From a virus, in IMG/VR virus record IMGVR_UViG_3300042511_000515, positions 1 to 22,130 of that record: a stretch of 22,130 nucleotides of DNA; one strand, given 5' to 3'. The translations under genes were made by a program, and so were the position numbers. Positions 8,056-15,111 of this stretch are shown piece by piece; the stretch's first letter is position 1, and each line of letters opens with the position of its first letter. The notes beneath the pieces were generated by a model. That model was not told where the DNA came from. It did not search any database and saw only the letters and a list, made by a program, of their open reading frames with translations.

Positions 8056-8160
8056 AACCTCGGTTGGGTCCTTGGCTCGGCTGGGCTTTCCTCGGAACTA
8101 GATATATCATTTTCCTCGAATCCAAGTAATCGTTATATGACCTCGAGAGTGGCCAAGTTT
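8056..8160 (-). ncRNA. GC-rich, repeat-bearing intergenic segment; possible structured RNA or packaging-related site
   Basis: Between the terminator at 8170-8207 and the candidate small-terminase start lie about 150 bases with no convincing gene. About 100 of these are clearly more GC-rich than the surroundings. On the minus strand CGAG occurs five times (+ strand CTCG at 8059, 8076, 8091, 8115 and 8142), usually flanked by short complementary arms such as TTC-CGAG-GAA and AAC-CGAG-GTT. A longer-range pairing CTTGGC/GCCAAG (8152-8157 with 8071-8076) could enclose an inner CTCGA/TCGAG stem (8143-8147 with 8115-8119). This could be a structured leader of the packaging operon, a small RNA or a terminase recognition (pac-like) site. 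It does not fit a tRNA. Confidence 0.4.
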
Positions 8161-8169
8161 CATCTAAGC

Positions 8170-8207
8170 AAAAAATGTGCAAAAAACCTAAAAAGTTTCT
8201 CGCACAT
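8170..8207 (-). terminator. Rho-independent terminator after the small internal-protein cassette
   Basis: On the minus strand a 13-pair stem (8195-8207 with 8175-8187, including two G-U pairs, base ATGTGC/GCACAT) with a 7-base loop is followed by a run of T. It lies about 20 bases after the stop of the 75-aa gene and separates it from the packaging operon. Confidence 0.75.
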
Positions 8208-8228
8208 CATTATATGGCTTATATGTGG

Positions 8229-8456
8229 TTATTTTATATTGCAAATAGCTTTAAATTCTTCATAGTCAAAATTAATTCCTTCTCTTTTAAAATCTTCAAT
8301 TGATGCATCTACCATTTCTCTTTTATTTGCAGGATCTTTTACTCGATTAATAATTTCAGCAATTCCTTTAATCATAGGTTGTTCATCTCTAGTAGATAAA
8401 TCAGATATAGATTTAGCTTCATTTAAGAATTCGTTAAATGTTAGTATGTGTCTCAT
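8229..8456 (-). CDS. Small protein with T4 capsid-targeting-like N-terminus
   Basis: 75 aa beginning MRHILTFNEFLNEAKS. The F-N-E-F-L-N-E-A stretch resembles the N-terminal capsid-targeting sequence of T4 internal proteins, where the prohead protease cuts after the Glu. The same motif opens the neighbouring gene and three genes at 19772-21903. The rest is charged and mostly helical (GIAEIINRV, REMVDASIEDFKREG) with no recognised domain. The start overlaps the upstream stop by one base (TAATG) and the gene ends at a strong terminator. I infer a small internal head protein processed to about 62 residues; the alternative is a scaffold-core component. Function after processing is unknown. Confidence 0.8.
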   Translation of the reverse strand: MRHILTFNEFLNEAKSISDLSTRDEQPMIKGIAEIINRVKDPANKREMVDASIEDFKREGINFDYEEFKAICNIK

Positions 8457-8788
8457 TATATAAGTTTAAATACAACTACAAAGTTGCTATCTTTAGGCCA
8501 AGGTTTAAAATCATCGTATGAATCAACAATTTCTATTTCAATTCCTTGACTACTTAAAGCTCCTTTTAATCTATCGGCAACACTTTGAGGAGATTGACCA
8601 TGTCTGTAAAAATATCCACGTTTACCTACAATCGTACCATCTTTTTTAAATGTTAATTTATCTACTCCGGTTACAACAGATTCAAAAGCGTTTTTAAGTT
8701 TTTTCTTTTCGGCAGATGTTAAAATTTTATCAACCGACACTTCATCGGCTTCATTTATAAATTCGTTAAATTTTGGTATATGATTCAT
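8456..8788 (-). CDS. Small protein with T4 capsid-targeting-like N-terminus
   Basis: 110 aa beginning MNHIPKFNEFINEADE, matching the tag of its downstream neighbour in F-N-E-F-h-N-E-A. After a Lys-rich helix (about 24-45, SAEKKKLKNAFESVV) comes an alpha/beta-looking part: KLTFKKDGTIVGKRGYF, then a helix QSVADRLKGALSSQG, then IEIEIVDSYDD and NFVVVFKLI. I do not recognise the fold. It is the first gene of a two-gene unit with a GATAAATA late box 16 bases upstream, which fits a late virion protein. I infer a protein packaged in the head. Confidence 0.8.
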   Translation of the reverse strand: MNHIPKFNEFINEADEVSVDKILTSAEKKKLKNAFESVVTGVDKLTFKKDGTIVGKRGYFYRHGQSPQSVADRLKGALSSQGIEIEIVDSYDDFKPWPKDSNFVVVFKLI

Positions 8789-8803
8789 AATTATTTCTTT
8801 TTA

Positions 8804-8811
8804 TATTTATC
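8804..8811 (-). promoter_or_regulatory. Late promoter box GATAAATA before the small internal-protein cassette
   Basis: On the minus strand CGTAAGATAAATATAA overlaps the stop codon of the 622-aa gene and sits 16 bases before the 110-aa gene. Nearly the same string, CGTAAGATAGATATAA, precedes the collagen-like gene (16956-16963), also overlapping the upstream stop. Confidence 0.5.
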
Positions 8812-10675
8812 TTACGTATTCTCTTACTAATTTAATTGGTGGTACTGCATTATCTACTATCAATCCGAAATCATTGTCTTTAACCACATATTGATTTAAC
8901 ATAATAGGTTGTTTTTCTTCTTCGATAGATTCTTTCCAAACTCTAATATTTGTTTGATATATTGTACCAGCTCTTAATATGTAAGGTGTGTTAGTTGGAT
9001 CGATAGCTTCTTTATAATTGATGTCAATTACTTCGGAATACATCAATTGTAGATTAGTAGTTTTTTGTTGTCCTTTCGGTGGCATTGTAGAATCATAACC
9101 CATCTTCCAAATATAAACTGCAACCTGTCCAAATTCATTCATATGATTAACACAAAGTCCATACCAATCGTTATTACTTAATGTAGGGAAATTCTTACCG
9201 AATTTTAATATATGAGCATTTGATTTGACCGTTATTCCTGATGCAGATTGTCCAGTATAATCTAAGTTAATTTGAATACCTTTACTTTCAGTAGAATTAA
9301 ATCCGTCAATCAAAGTATCATAAGTATTAGAGCTTGTTGATAGATGTTGAGGTTTAAACCACATAGTAAACGAAGTATTGTCATTATCACCTCTATTAAC
9401 TAATTGTTTGTATTGAACTGCGATATCTTGCCATGTCATTCCTTTCGTCATATCATACAAATATTTACCAACTACCGTAAAGTAATTAGTTAAGTCTTTT
9501 GTTTCGATTATTAACTTTTCGTTGATATGACTTCTAATATGATCGTATCCACCAATAGCTATTGTTTGATAATGTTGAGGTTTTGTGATTTCGATGTATT
9601 CTTTTTGTATCTCTTCATCTAATGCTTCATCTAAACTAACATGTATGCTATCAACATATTGATCGATTTCTGGATTGTCTCTCATTACATTCAATTTATC
9701 TTGCCATTTATATAAGCTCAATTTGTAATAAACTTGATCGGCCATGAAATCTCTAAATAGGTAACATGAATGAACTTCAAATATTCTATCTAATAGAGGA
9801 AAGTAAATGTAATCTTTTTGTTCAGGTAAATTATCATCACCAAAAGCTCGGTGGAAGTGTTCTCTAACAATATGAACTTCTAAAGACTCGCCAAAATCCA
9901 TATCATAAGGCAAGAAGTTAATTGCATTATCTGGAATATTGTTATCCGGGAGTAATATTTTGATGTCCTTAACATCATTTACTGTATACAACGAATATTC
10001 TTTAAGTATAGGATCTGCTGATTCTAATTTAGCTTCGGTTTTAAAGTACCTAACACAATGACCAAACATTTCAGAAACTGAACAAGCCATTTCGTGATAT
10101 AATTTGATAGCAGGACCCATCATATCGTATGGTCTAAATAAATTAGAATCACATGCAATAGTAACACCTGAACCAAAATTGGTAGTAGGACATGAATTGG
10201 CTTTGCAACCATTCTTAGTTATTACAGGTATTGCCGGATTTTCAGGGATGTAACCATCAACTACATCAATAGTAATGTTAGTTAATTGTCTACCTCCACT
10301 CGAAGTTCCTCTTCTAACTAATCTAACTTGTAAGTCAAATGAATCTGAATTTCTTTCAGTATAAGGATTCGTTTGTCTAATTATTTTATCAAATATTCTT
10401 CTAGAAAATTCTCCTTGAACTCCGTTTTCGGTTATTTGTTCCCAAGCAGACCATACCACATGAGGCTTTCCTACTGCTCTATCTAATTGTTGAATATCAT
10501 AAGTCCATCTAATAAAAATGTCATGACCATTGTCAATAGTTTCTAGAGGAGATAAATCAAACTTAATTGATTCAATAGATTTAACGTAAGGAAAGTAATT
10601 TGTGAAGTCTACTAACAGAGTATCACCGGCATTATATGTAAGGTTATTAGAGGTAAACTCGTAGCTATAACGCAT
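8807..10675 (-). CDS. Virion structural protein, probably neck (T4 gp14-like) with a C-terminal lectin-like domain
   Basis: 622 aa. The first ~140 residues are beta-rich (SIKFDLSPLETI, DIFIRWTYDIQQLD, FDLQVRLVRR). The middle (about 185-330) has RPYDMMGPAIKLYHEMACSV and later YIYFPLLDRIFEVHSC, then VYYKLSLYKWQDKLNV, a pattern like the T4-type neck protein gp14 (PL..x.FE..., then YKL...). The C-terminal part (about 430-550) resembles a concanavalin/LamG-like jelly roll: TSFTMWFKPQHL, KGIQINLDY, NDWYGLCVN and VAVYIWKMG. Its place before the terminase genes matches T4, where 13-14-15 precede 16. A neck or baseplate-associated particle protein with added sugar-binding domain is my best reading; the exact role is uncertain. 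Confidence 0.6.
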   Translation of the reverse strand: MRYSYEFTSNNLTYNAGDTLLVDFTNYFPYVKSIESIKFDLSPLETIDNGHDIFIRWTYDIQQLDRAVGKPHVVWSAWEQITENGVQGEFSRRIFDKIIRQTNPYTERNSDSFDLQVRLVRRGTSSGGRQLTNITIDVVDGYIPENPAIPVITKNGCKANSCPTTNFGSGVTIACDSNLFRPYDMMGPAIKLYHEMACSVSEMFGHCVRYFKTEAKLESADPILKEYSLYTVNDVKDIKILLPDNNIPDNAINFLPYDMDFGESLEVHIVREHFHRAFGDDNLPEQKDYIYFPLLDRIFEVHSCYLFRDFMADQVYYKLSLYKWQDKLNVMRDNPEIDQYVDSIHVSLDEALDEEIQKEYIEITKPQHYQTIAIGGYDHIRSHINEKLIIETKDLTNYFTVVGKYLYDMTKGMTWQDIAVQYKQLVNRGDNDNTSFTMWFKPQHLSTSSNTYDTLIDGFNSTESKGIQINLDYTGQSASGITVKSNAHILKFGKNFPTLSNNDWYGLCVNHMNEFGQVAVYIWKMGYDSTMPPKGQQKTTNLQLMYSEVIDINYKEAIDPTNTPYILRAGTIYQTNIRVWKESIEEEKQPIMLNQYVVKDNDFGLIVDNAVPPIKLVREYVR

Positions 10676-10679
10676 AGAA

Positions 10680-11063
10680 TTATTTTGTTTTTACCGTAAT
10701 AAGAGAAAATATAAGAGCGATAACTAAACCAGCAATAGAAGTAAATACAAACCAAAGAGCTTTATTAACTCCTCCTTGCCATTTTTCTAAATTATCTACT
10801 CGGTTACTTATTGTATCGATTTTATCAATATCCTCTTCGTATCTAGCAATAGATTCGGTGTTTTTGTTTATTCTAACAATAACTCCATCGTCAGGATTAA
10901 AAAGTCTCTTTTTGAAATATTCAAGATCCTCTTTAATCTCGGATTGAGTGTTAGAAAAGGAATCCATTACACGTTTGATGCTTTCTAATTCACCATTTGG
11001 TAATTTCTCAGTAATTAATTTAAGAGAATTTAAGATTTCCTCTATTTTAGGATCTGTTGCCAT
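10680..11063 (-). CDS. Coiled-coil protein with C-terminal membrane anchor (XhlA-like layout)
   Basis: 127 aa. Residues 1-95 are charged and helical with heptad-like spacing (IEEILNSLKLITEKL, then IDKIDTISNRVDNLEKW). A single transmembrane segment follows (about 101-122, ALWFVFTSIAGLVIALIFSLI) and a short basic tail (TVKTK). A coiled coil ending in LEKW before one C-terminal membrane helix resembles XhlA-type phage proteins, which work with holins in some phages. A T4-type late box with exact TATAAATA lies 25 bases upstream, so it is probably made late. The holin-like gene at 568-744 is far away, so a lysis role is only a suggestion. It lies 4 bases from the 622-aa structural gene. Confidence 0.75.
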   Translation of the reverse strand: MATDPKIEEILNSLKLITEKLPNGELESIKRVMDSFSNTQSEIKEDLEYFKKRLFNPDDGVIVRINKNTESIARYEEDIDKIDTISNRVDNLEKWQGGVNKALWFVFTSIAGLVIALIFSLITVKTK

Positions 11064-11088
11064 ATCGAAAATAAGATTTTTGTTTAGT

Positions 11089-11096
11089 TATTTATA
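11089..11096 (-). promoter_or_regulatory. T4-type late promoter box TATAAATA
   Basis: An exact TATAAATA on the minus strand, followed by ACTAAAC as at the tail-tube box. It lies 25 bases before the ATG of the coiled-coil membrane protein and probably drives it together with the 622-aa structural gene. Confidence 0.6.
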
Positions 11097-11109
11097 CTAA
11101 AAGTTCCTC

Positions 11110-11772
11110 TTATTTTTGCAATATTAACAGGCAAGTAGCATTATCTCGTTCTAATTTGTTTCCAAACATCATCATGATGTCTACTATGTCTAGGTACTCA
11201 TCGTCGTCTTTGTCAAATTCTTCTCGATAATCGATAAGTTTATAAAATAAATCTCTAACAGGGATTTCTAAGTAAGGTTGTGGATAGAATGTAGAGGTAT
11301 GATAGACTCCTATTTTTTTAAAGACGCTAACGCACATTTCTAAAAACTCTTCGTCAACTGAATTAGCCAAGTCCATTTTAGAATGAATGACCTTATATTC
11401 AAATAAATTCGTTGTATCTCTGGATATGCTCTTGTCTGATACGTTAACCTTAAAGTACTTTAATGAATCAAATTCTCTTAAAATAGCTTCAATATAAAAT
11501 ACAGAATTTGCCGATTCAGCGAAAGTAGATACTGGTGTAGATTGAAAATTCTTAATGTCCTTTCGATATTTCTCATACAGAATATCACTAACTTCTTCGG
11601 CTTTTACATAAAAAGCAGAATCATCAATCATATGCATTTTTACGATATGTGCCTTCTTTCTTAGATCGGTTATTAGTAAACGATCTTTGTAGTTGTTACT
11701 GTTTAGGTAAATTTCAAGAATAAGCGGTTCAATCATTTCGTCAATATCGGTAAAATCAAGTTTATCTGACAC
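11110..11772 (-). CDS. Hypothetical protein, acidic and soluble
   Basis: 220 aa, not recognised. It is rich in Asp/Glu with several helical segments (TDIDEMIEPLILEIYL, AEEVSDILYEKYRKDI), a strand-like centre (YFKVNVSD, NLFEYKVIHS) and a near C-terminal acidic run (FDKDDDEYLDIVDIMMMFG). There is no signal peptide or membrane segment. Its start overlaps the upstream gene end by 11 bases, so the two are probably co-translated, and a late box lies just downstream. It could be structural or regulatory. Confidence 0.75.
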   Translation of the reverse strand: MSDKLDFTDIDEMIEPLILEIYLNSNNYKDRLLITDLRKKAHIVKMHMIDDSAFYVKAEEVSDILYEKYRKDIKNFQSTPVSTFAESANSVFYIEAILREFDSLKYFKVNVSDKSISRDTTNLFEYKVIHSKMDLANSVDEEFLEMCVSVFKKIGVYHTSTFYPQPYLEIPVRDLFYKLIDYREEFDKDDDEYLDIVDIMMMFGNKLERDNATCLLILQK

Positions 11773-12172
11773 TAGTATCGATCTGTTTTTCGATCAAAGT
11801 AAAAGTACGTTTCATTTCTTCTGGATTGAATTTGATTGCGAGATTTAATTCTCGTTCACCAAGTCCATTTCTTTCCATCCATAGCTTTGCAACTTCTGGA
11901 TTAGGTTTCCATATTTTTTCAGTCGGAGCTTTCTTTGTTTTAGTATATATCCAACCTGGAACCCTTTGAAATCGAGAACCTACGATTTGCCATAAATCTA
12001 CGACAGCCCAGCCGGTGATGCCATTTCGATTTAACGATTGTGCAGTAGTAGGATGTTTGATTGCCATAAATCTTTGAGTCATAAAGAAATGACGTTCTTT
12101 CTCAGAATTCTTAATTGTAGAATATTGCTTAGGGTTTGAGAAGACCACCTTCATAAAATCGAATAGTTCCAT
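11762..12172 (-). CDS. Hypothetical conserved-looking protein, basic
   Basis: 136 aa. I cannot name the family. The sequence is rich in Trp and basic residues in patches: SEKERHFFMTQRFMAIKHP, then NGITGWAVVDLWQIVG, RVPGWIYTKTKKAP, and LWMERNGLGERELNLAIKF. The well-ordered, motif-rich composition suggests a conserved nucleic-acid-related phage protein rather than a random reading frame. It overlaps the downstream 220-aa gene by 11 bases and lies 20 bases after the DNA glycosylase gene. Confidence 0.75.
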   Translation of the reverse strand: MELFDFMKVVFSNPKQYSTIKNSEKERHFFMTQRFMAIKHPTTAQSLNRNGITGWAVVDLWQIVGSRFQRVPGWIYTKTKKAPTEKIWKPNPEVAKLWMERNGLGERELNLAIKFNPEEMKRTFTLIEKQIDTSVR

Positions 12173-12192
12173 GTTTATTATATGAAGATTAT

Positions 12193-13011
12193 CTATATTT
12201 GTATTTGAGGAACCCAGTGAGTTGTTCTTCCATCTCGAGTTAATTCTCTCACTACTTCAAATCCATTTTCGCAGGTTTCTCTGCCATATACTTTAAATGA
12301 AAATACAAAATCACCATCTTCGCCATCCATACTTTTATAGGTTTTGATTGATGCTCCTCGATTAGCAAATGAACTTTGTACAACTTCTTTAGTTGCTTTA
12401 TTTAGATTTGTAAAATCTTGAAGAGACAAAGAATCTACGATTCGGTTTGGTGATAATTTAGCTCGATATAAAATTTCGGCTTTGATGTAATTGCCTATAC
12501 CACCTATCAATCCTTGATTCATTAGTACTTCTGGCAAAGTTTTATTTTTATATTTCATTAGACGAGTTTTAAATAAATCGTCTGAAATTTCATCGGCTAA
12601 ATGATTAGGTCCTATCGAAGATTTTTTCTTTGTAGTTTCTACTTCGCTATCGACAAATTTCATTGTGCCAAAATTACGAGCATCAGTAAAGAAAACTGAT
12701 CCATTAGCAGTTTTAAATTCGACATGTCCATGCTTTGAATGTTGGTATCGCCATCCACCTGACATTCCTAGAGTATTCCAAACCCACCATTTCTTGCCAG
12801 TCTTTCCGGTAAATTCAAATACTATGAGTTTACCGCAAAATTCAACTTTATCTACGTTTGCAGGTAAGTCTTCTTGGAATTGGTCTAAGCCAACAGGATT
12901 ACCATGCTTAGCATATCGACCAGAGTGAACTATTACTTCATTTAATTGTTTTCCTTGAATTGCGCTATTTAATGATAATGCAGTTCTTGCTACTTCTGGT
13001 AATTCTGGCAT
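12193..13011 (-). CDS. mutM: Fpg/Nei-family DNA glycosylase with a degenerate zinc finger
   Basis: 272 aa, the usual family length. The start MPELPEV supplies the catalytic Pro2 (its amine attacks the sugar) and Glu3. Lys61 in CGKLIVF matches the conserved Lys, DARNFGT (110-116) is a family strand, and the helix-2-turn-helix has GLIGGIGNYIKAEILYRA (about 167-184). Near the end VYGRETCENG and GRTTHWVPQIQ align with the zinc finger, but only one of four Cys remains (Cys247). The catalytic Arg262 in GRTT is kept, so this is probably a zincless finger as in NEIL1 or plant Fpg. The enzyme would remove oxidised purines or formamidopyrimidines and nick the strand, repairing phage or host DNA. It sits among small unknown genes. 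Confidence 0.93.
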   Translation of the reverse strand: MPELPEVARTALSLNSAIQGKQLNEVIVHSGRYAKHGNPVGLDQFQEDLPANVDKVEFCGKLIVFEFTGKTGKKWWVWNTLGMSGGWRYQHSKHGHVEFKTANGSVFFTDARNFGTMKFVDSEVETTKKKSSIGPNHLADEISDDLFKTRLMKYKNKTLPEVLMNQGLIGGIGNYIKAEILYRAKLSPNRIVDSLSLQDFTNLNKATKEVVQSSFANRGASIKTYKSMDGEDGDFVFSFKVYGRETCENGFEVVRELTRDGRTTHWVPQIQI

Positions 13012-13015
13012 ATTT

Positions 13016-13327
13016 TTAAAGTTTATCGTATTCTGTTAAATTTAATTCAGTTCCATCAGCGCATTTAGCTACAACAAATTCACCAATTCCGGTAACCATA
13101 AATTCTACTGAAAAATGACCACCTATAGCACCGATATATTTTAGTTTTTTAGTTCTTTGCCAAGCAACAAACTTAGCATTTTGTTCAGGCGACAAATAGA
13201 AATTTCTTTCAGTTTCGATTTCATCAATTACTTCTGGCAAACATTTTTCACTACAAGTTTTACCATTGCATAAAGTGCAACTATTTGTTCGACCAGTTTT
13301 CTTGAAGAGATTCAGTATTTTTAGCAT
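13016..13327 (-). CDS. Hypothetical small protein with N-terminal Cys cluster
   Basis: 103 aa, not recognised. An N-terminal CTLCNGKTCSEKC (Cys17, 20, 25 and 29) looks able to bind a metal. The rest appears beta-rich (KYIGAIGGHFSVEFMVTGIGEFVVAKCADG). It overlaps the upstream 72-aa gene by 47 bases in a different frame, an unusually long overlap for this region, but both readings look protein-like. A later internal start is possible, though no Met follows until late in the sequence. It ends 4 bases before the glycosylase gene. Confidence 0.65.
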   Translation of the reverse strand: MLKILNLFKKTGRTNSCTLCNGKTCSEKCLPEVIDEIETERNFYLSPEQNAKFVAWQRTKKLKYIGAIGGHFSVEFMVTGIGEFVVAKCADGTELNLTEYDKL

Positions 13328-13499
13328 TTGAATTTCGTTTTTCGTTTAAGAATCTTTTTTGTTCTAATACTAATTTCTTTTCTTCGATTTTATTAGATTC
13401 AGTCATAGCTTCGGCTAGTCTTTCTAGCGCATCGGCTAATTTAGGAATGTCCATTTCTAAGAACTTTTTTCCTGCTCGGGTTTTTGCAAAGTCTTCCAT
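13281..13499 (-). CDS. Hypothetical small helical protein
   Basis: 72 aa. The start MEDFAKTRAGKKFLEMDIPKL, then a helix ADALERLAEAMTESN and a Lys/Glu-rich tail, is a pattern I associate with small unnamed phage proteins. It looks like an extended helix able to form a coiled coil. It follows the membrane-protein gene by 1 base and overlaps the next gene by 47 bases. Confidence 0.65.
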   Translation of the reverse strand: MEDFAKTRAGKKFLEMDIPKLADALERLAEAMTESNKIEEKKLVLEQKRFLNEKRNSNAKNTESLQENWSNK

Positions 13500-13500
13500 A

Positions 13501-13770
13501 TTAATTTGTGTATTTTTTTATTTTATTTACGAGACTAGTATATGAGAAATAGATTATATGAAAAGGAATGTAAATAGGCCAAGCAAAAGACCACGAAATA
13601 TAGGCTTCTGCATTGCTATCATAATCATCGTAATCGGAATAGCCTCGAATTCTGTTAGAATCATATTTGTCAAATCCAAATTTCTTACCAAAGGTAATTA
13701 AAAATCCAAGCATCGAAACATATCCTAAAATATAGATGCCAACTATAATTGCTAAATTTACGTAATTCAT
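13501..13770 (-). CDS. Small membrane protein, two predicted transmembrane segments
   Basis: 89 aa from ATG at 13770, which overlaps the upstream stop as ATGA. A longer reading from a TTG at 13797 is less likely. Hydrophobic segments are about 4-27 (NLAIIVGIYILGYVSMLGFL) and about 57-77 (AYISWSFAWPIYIPFHIIYF), joined by a polar, Tyr/Asp-rich loop (YSDYDDYDS), with a basic tail (NKIKKYTN). Function unknown; host membrane targeting is the only supported inference. Confidence 0.7.
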   Translation of the reverse strand: MNYVNLAIIVGIYILGYVSMLGFLITFGKKFGFDKYDSNRIRGYSDYDDYDSNAEAYISWSFAWPIYIPFHIIYFSYTSLVNKIKKYTN

Positions 13771-14162
13771 TGTTCTATTTTTGTTAATTCCCAGCAAACA
13801 TCGGTTAAGAACCTATGATTTTCCGGTAGTTTTAATAATTCGTTTTTATGTAGTATACAATGTTTTTTTGCTTCTTCGAGCAAATTAGAGTTAGTCCATC
13901 GATCAATTAAATCGTAATGATTGAGATATGCCAATCTAACAAGCTCATTATAATCTTCGTTTCGTAAATAACCTTTGAGTGGCATAATTGGACCAACACA
14001 GGTATTCCATTTGAATTTTCTACCGTCGTAAGTAATCCAATAGTAATCCATATCATCTTCACCAACTGCTACTAATCTTTGAATTTCCCAACAACCATTA
14101 ATAACGAATTGACCTTTTAGTTCTTCAAACTTCCGAATGATGAGTGTTTTATTATCTTCCAT
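13767..14162 (-). CDS. Hypothetical protein
   Basis: 131 aa from the ATG at 14162, one base after the upstream stop. A TTG start further upstream would add 13 residues inside the neighbouring gene. Beginning MEDNKTLIIRKFEELKGQF, it has a Trp/Tyr-rich beta-like part (YYWITYDGRKFKWNTCVG) and then helices with polar Leu-rich segments. No recognised domain. It belongs to a tight cluster of small genes (13501-15110). Confidence 0.7.
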   Translation of the reverse strand: MEDNKTLIIRKFEELKGQFVINGCWEIQRLVAVGEDDMDYYWITYDGRKFKWNTCVGPIMPLKGYLRNEDYNELVRLAYLNHYDLIDRWTNSNLLEEAKKHCILHKNELLKLPENHRFLTDVCWELTKIEQ

Positions 14163-14163
14163 C

Positions 14164-14400
14164 TTATACTTTAAATAATTTATAAAAAACGCTTCTATCA
14201 ATACGTTTACTTAGATAAGCTGCATTTATTGCAGGAAAACCTGTAATCCCTTCAGACTCGATGATGGCATAAACTTCTTTATCCCACTGTGAGATTTCTA
14301 AGTCTGTCATTTTGTTCATCCATTCCTCATCAAAATCTTCTCGGATGATAGGACGTTTGATTAATTCTGGAATGGTTATTGAGTATGTAATGTTATTCAT
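14164..14400 (-). CDS. Hypothetical small protein
   Basis: 78 aa from the ATG at 14400, which overlaps the upstream stop by 8 bases. A longer TTG-initiated reading from 14469 lies inside the upstream gene and is unlikely. The sequence begins MNNITYSITIPELIKRP and has a mixed helical pattern (EEWMNKMTDLEISQWDKEVYAII). Not recognised. Confidence 0.65.
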   Translation of the reverse strand: MNNITYSITIPELIKRPIIREDFDEEWMNKMTDLEISQWDKEVYAIIESEGITGFPAINAAYLSKRIDRSVFYKLFKV

Positions 14401-14746
14401 ATCGATAGATTGCAGTTTTGTCTTTATATGTGAGCGTATAGAAGTTTTTTGGTGTAGTTTCTTTAGCAATCTCTTCTACAATATAAAGATTTTCTAATTC
14501 AACATCGGTATTTCTCATAACCCATTGAACTTGCTCTTCCCATGTCATTGCTTGTTTTCCTAAAATAACATTGTGCTTCTTACCAAAATATTCCGGTTGT
14601 ATTTTGCACATATAAGCGAATTCACTCTCGGAAAGCATTCGCATTAGGTATGGTCCTCCAAAGGGTGGATTTTCTAAATTCCATTCAATCACATAATCTT
14701 TATATGCTTCTTCAAATAAAATATCAAGTTCAGTTTTAGTATTCAT
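14393..14746 (-). CDS. Hypothetical protein
   Basis: 117 aa, starting MNTKTELDILFEEAYKDYV. Acidic, with several aromatic residues and helices (MLSESEFAYMCKI, WEEQVQWVMRN), and a strand-like end (NFYTLTYKDKTAIYRYE). It overlaps its upstream neighbour by 11 bases and the next gene by 8 bases. No recognised family. Confidence 0.7.
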   Translation of the reverse strand: MNTKTELDILFEEAYKDYVIEWNLENPPFGGPYLMRMLSESEFAYMCKIQPEYFGKKHNVILGKQAMTWEEQVQWVMRNTDVELENLYIVEEIAKETTPKNFYTLTYKDKTAIYRYE

Positions 14747-15110
14747 TTACTTCTAAATTAAATTTTTCAAATATTTTTAAGGCTTCTTCAATGGTAACTT
14801 TTATCCAAATGAAAACTTCACCATAGGCATTTTCACCTATATTACAGCCACCAAATTCCCAATAATCATCTTCTCTGCTCACATAAGAAGCATTTCGAAA
14901 GGAAACTACCCAATGAGGTTTGTTTGCTTCTATAATATTATATGCTTCTTCGTAGGTTAAGTCACTTGGTTGTCTTTGCCAAACCGAAGGATGCTTTGCA
15001 GTTCCTTTCTCATCAACCCAAAAGTCAAAAGATTTACTCAGTGCATAATCAAAAATCTCCTTAGGGTTGCTAGGGAGATTCTTTATATTTGCATGTTTAT
15101 AGTGTGACAT
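14736..15110 (-). CDS. Hypothetical protein
   Basis: 124 aa, starting MSHYKHANIKNLPSNPKEIF. It has a helix near the start (KEIFDYALSKSFDFWV), an SDLTYEEAYNIIEANKP segment, then strand-like WVVSFRNASYVS and EVFIWIKVTIEEALKIFEKF. No recognised domain. It begins one base after the RNase H stop, so it is probably on the same transcript, and overlaps the next gene by 11 bases. Confidence 0.7.
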   Translation of the reverse strand: MSHYKHANIKNLPSNPKEIFDYALSKSFDFWVDEKGTAKHPSVWQRQPSDLTYEEAYNIIEANKPHWVVSFRNASYVSREDDYWEFGGCNIGENAYGEVFIWIKVTIEEALKIFEKFNLEVNEY

Positions 15111-15111
15111 A

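Noticed and set aside
8056-8160. Possible tRNA
   Set aside because: Contains GATTCGA-like strings, but no T-stem, acceptor or anticodon arm could be built on either strand.
7979-8182. 67-aa minus-strand frame across 8019-8170
   Set aside because: It crosses the terminator and overlaps the candidate small-terminase start. The translation looks like chance reading of a repeat-bearing non-coding segment.
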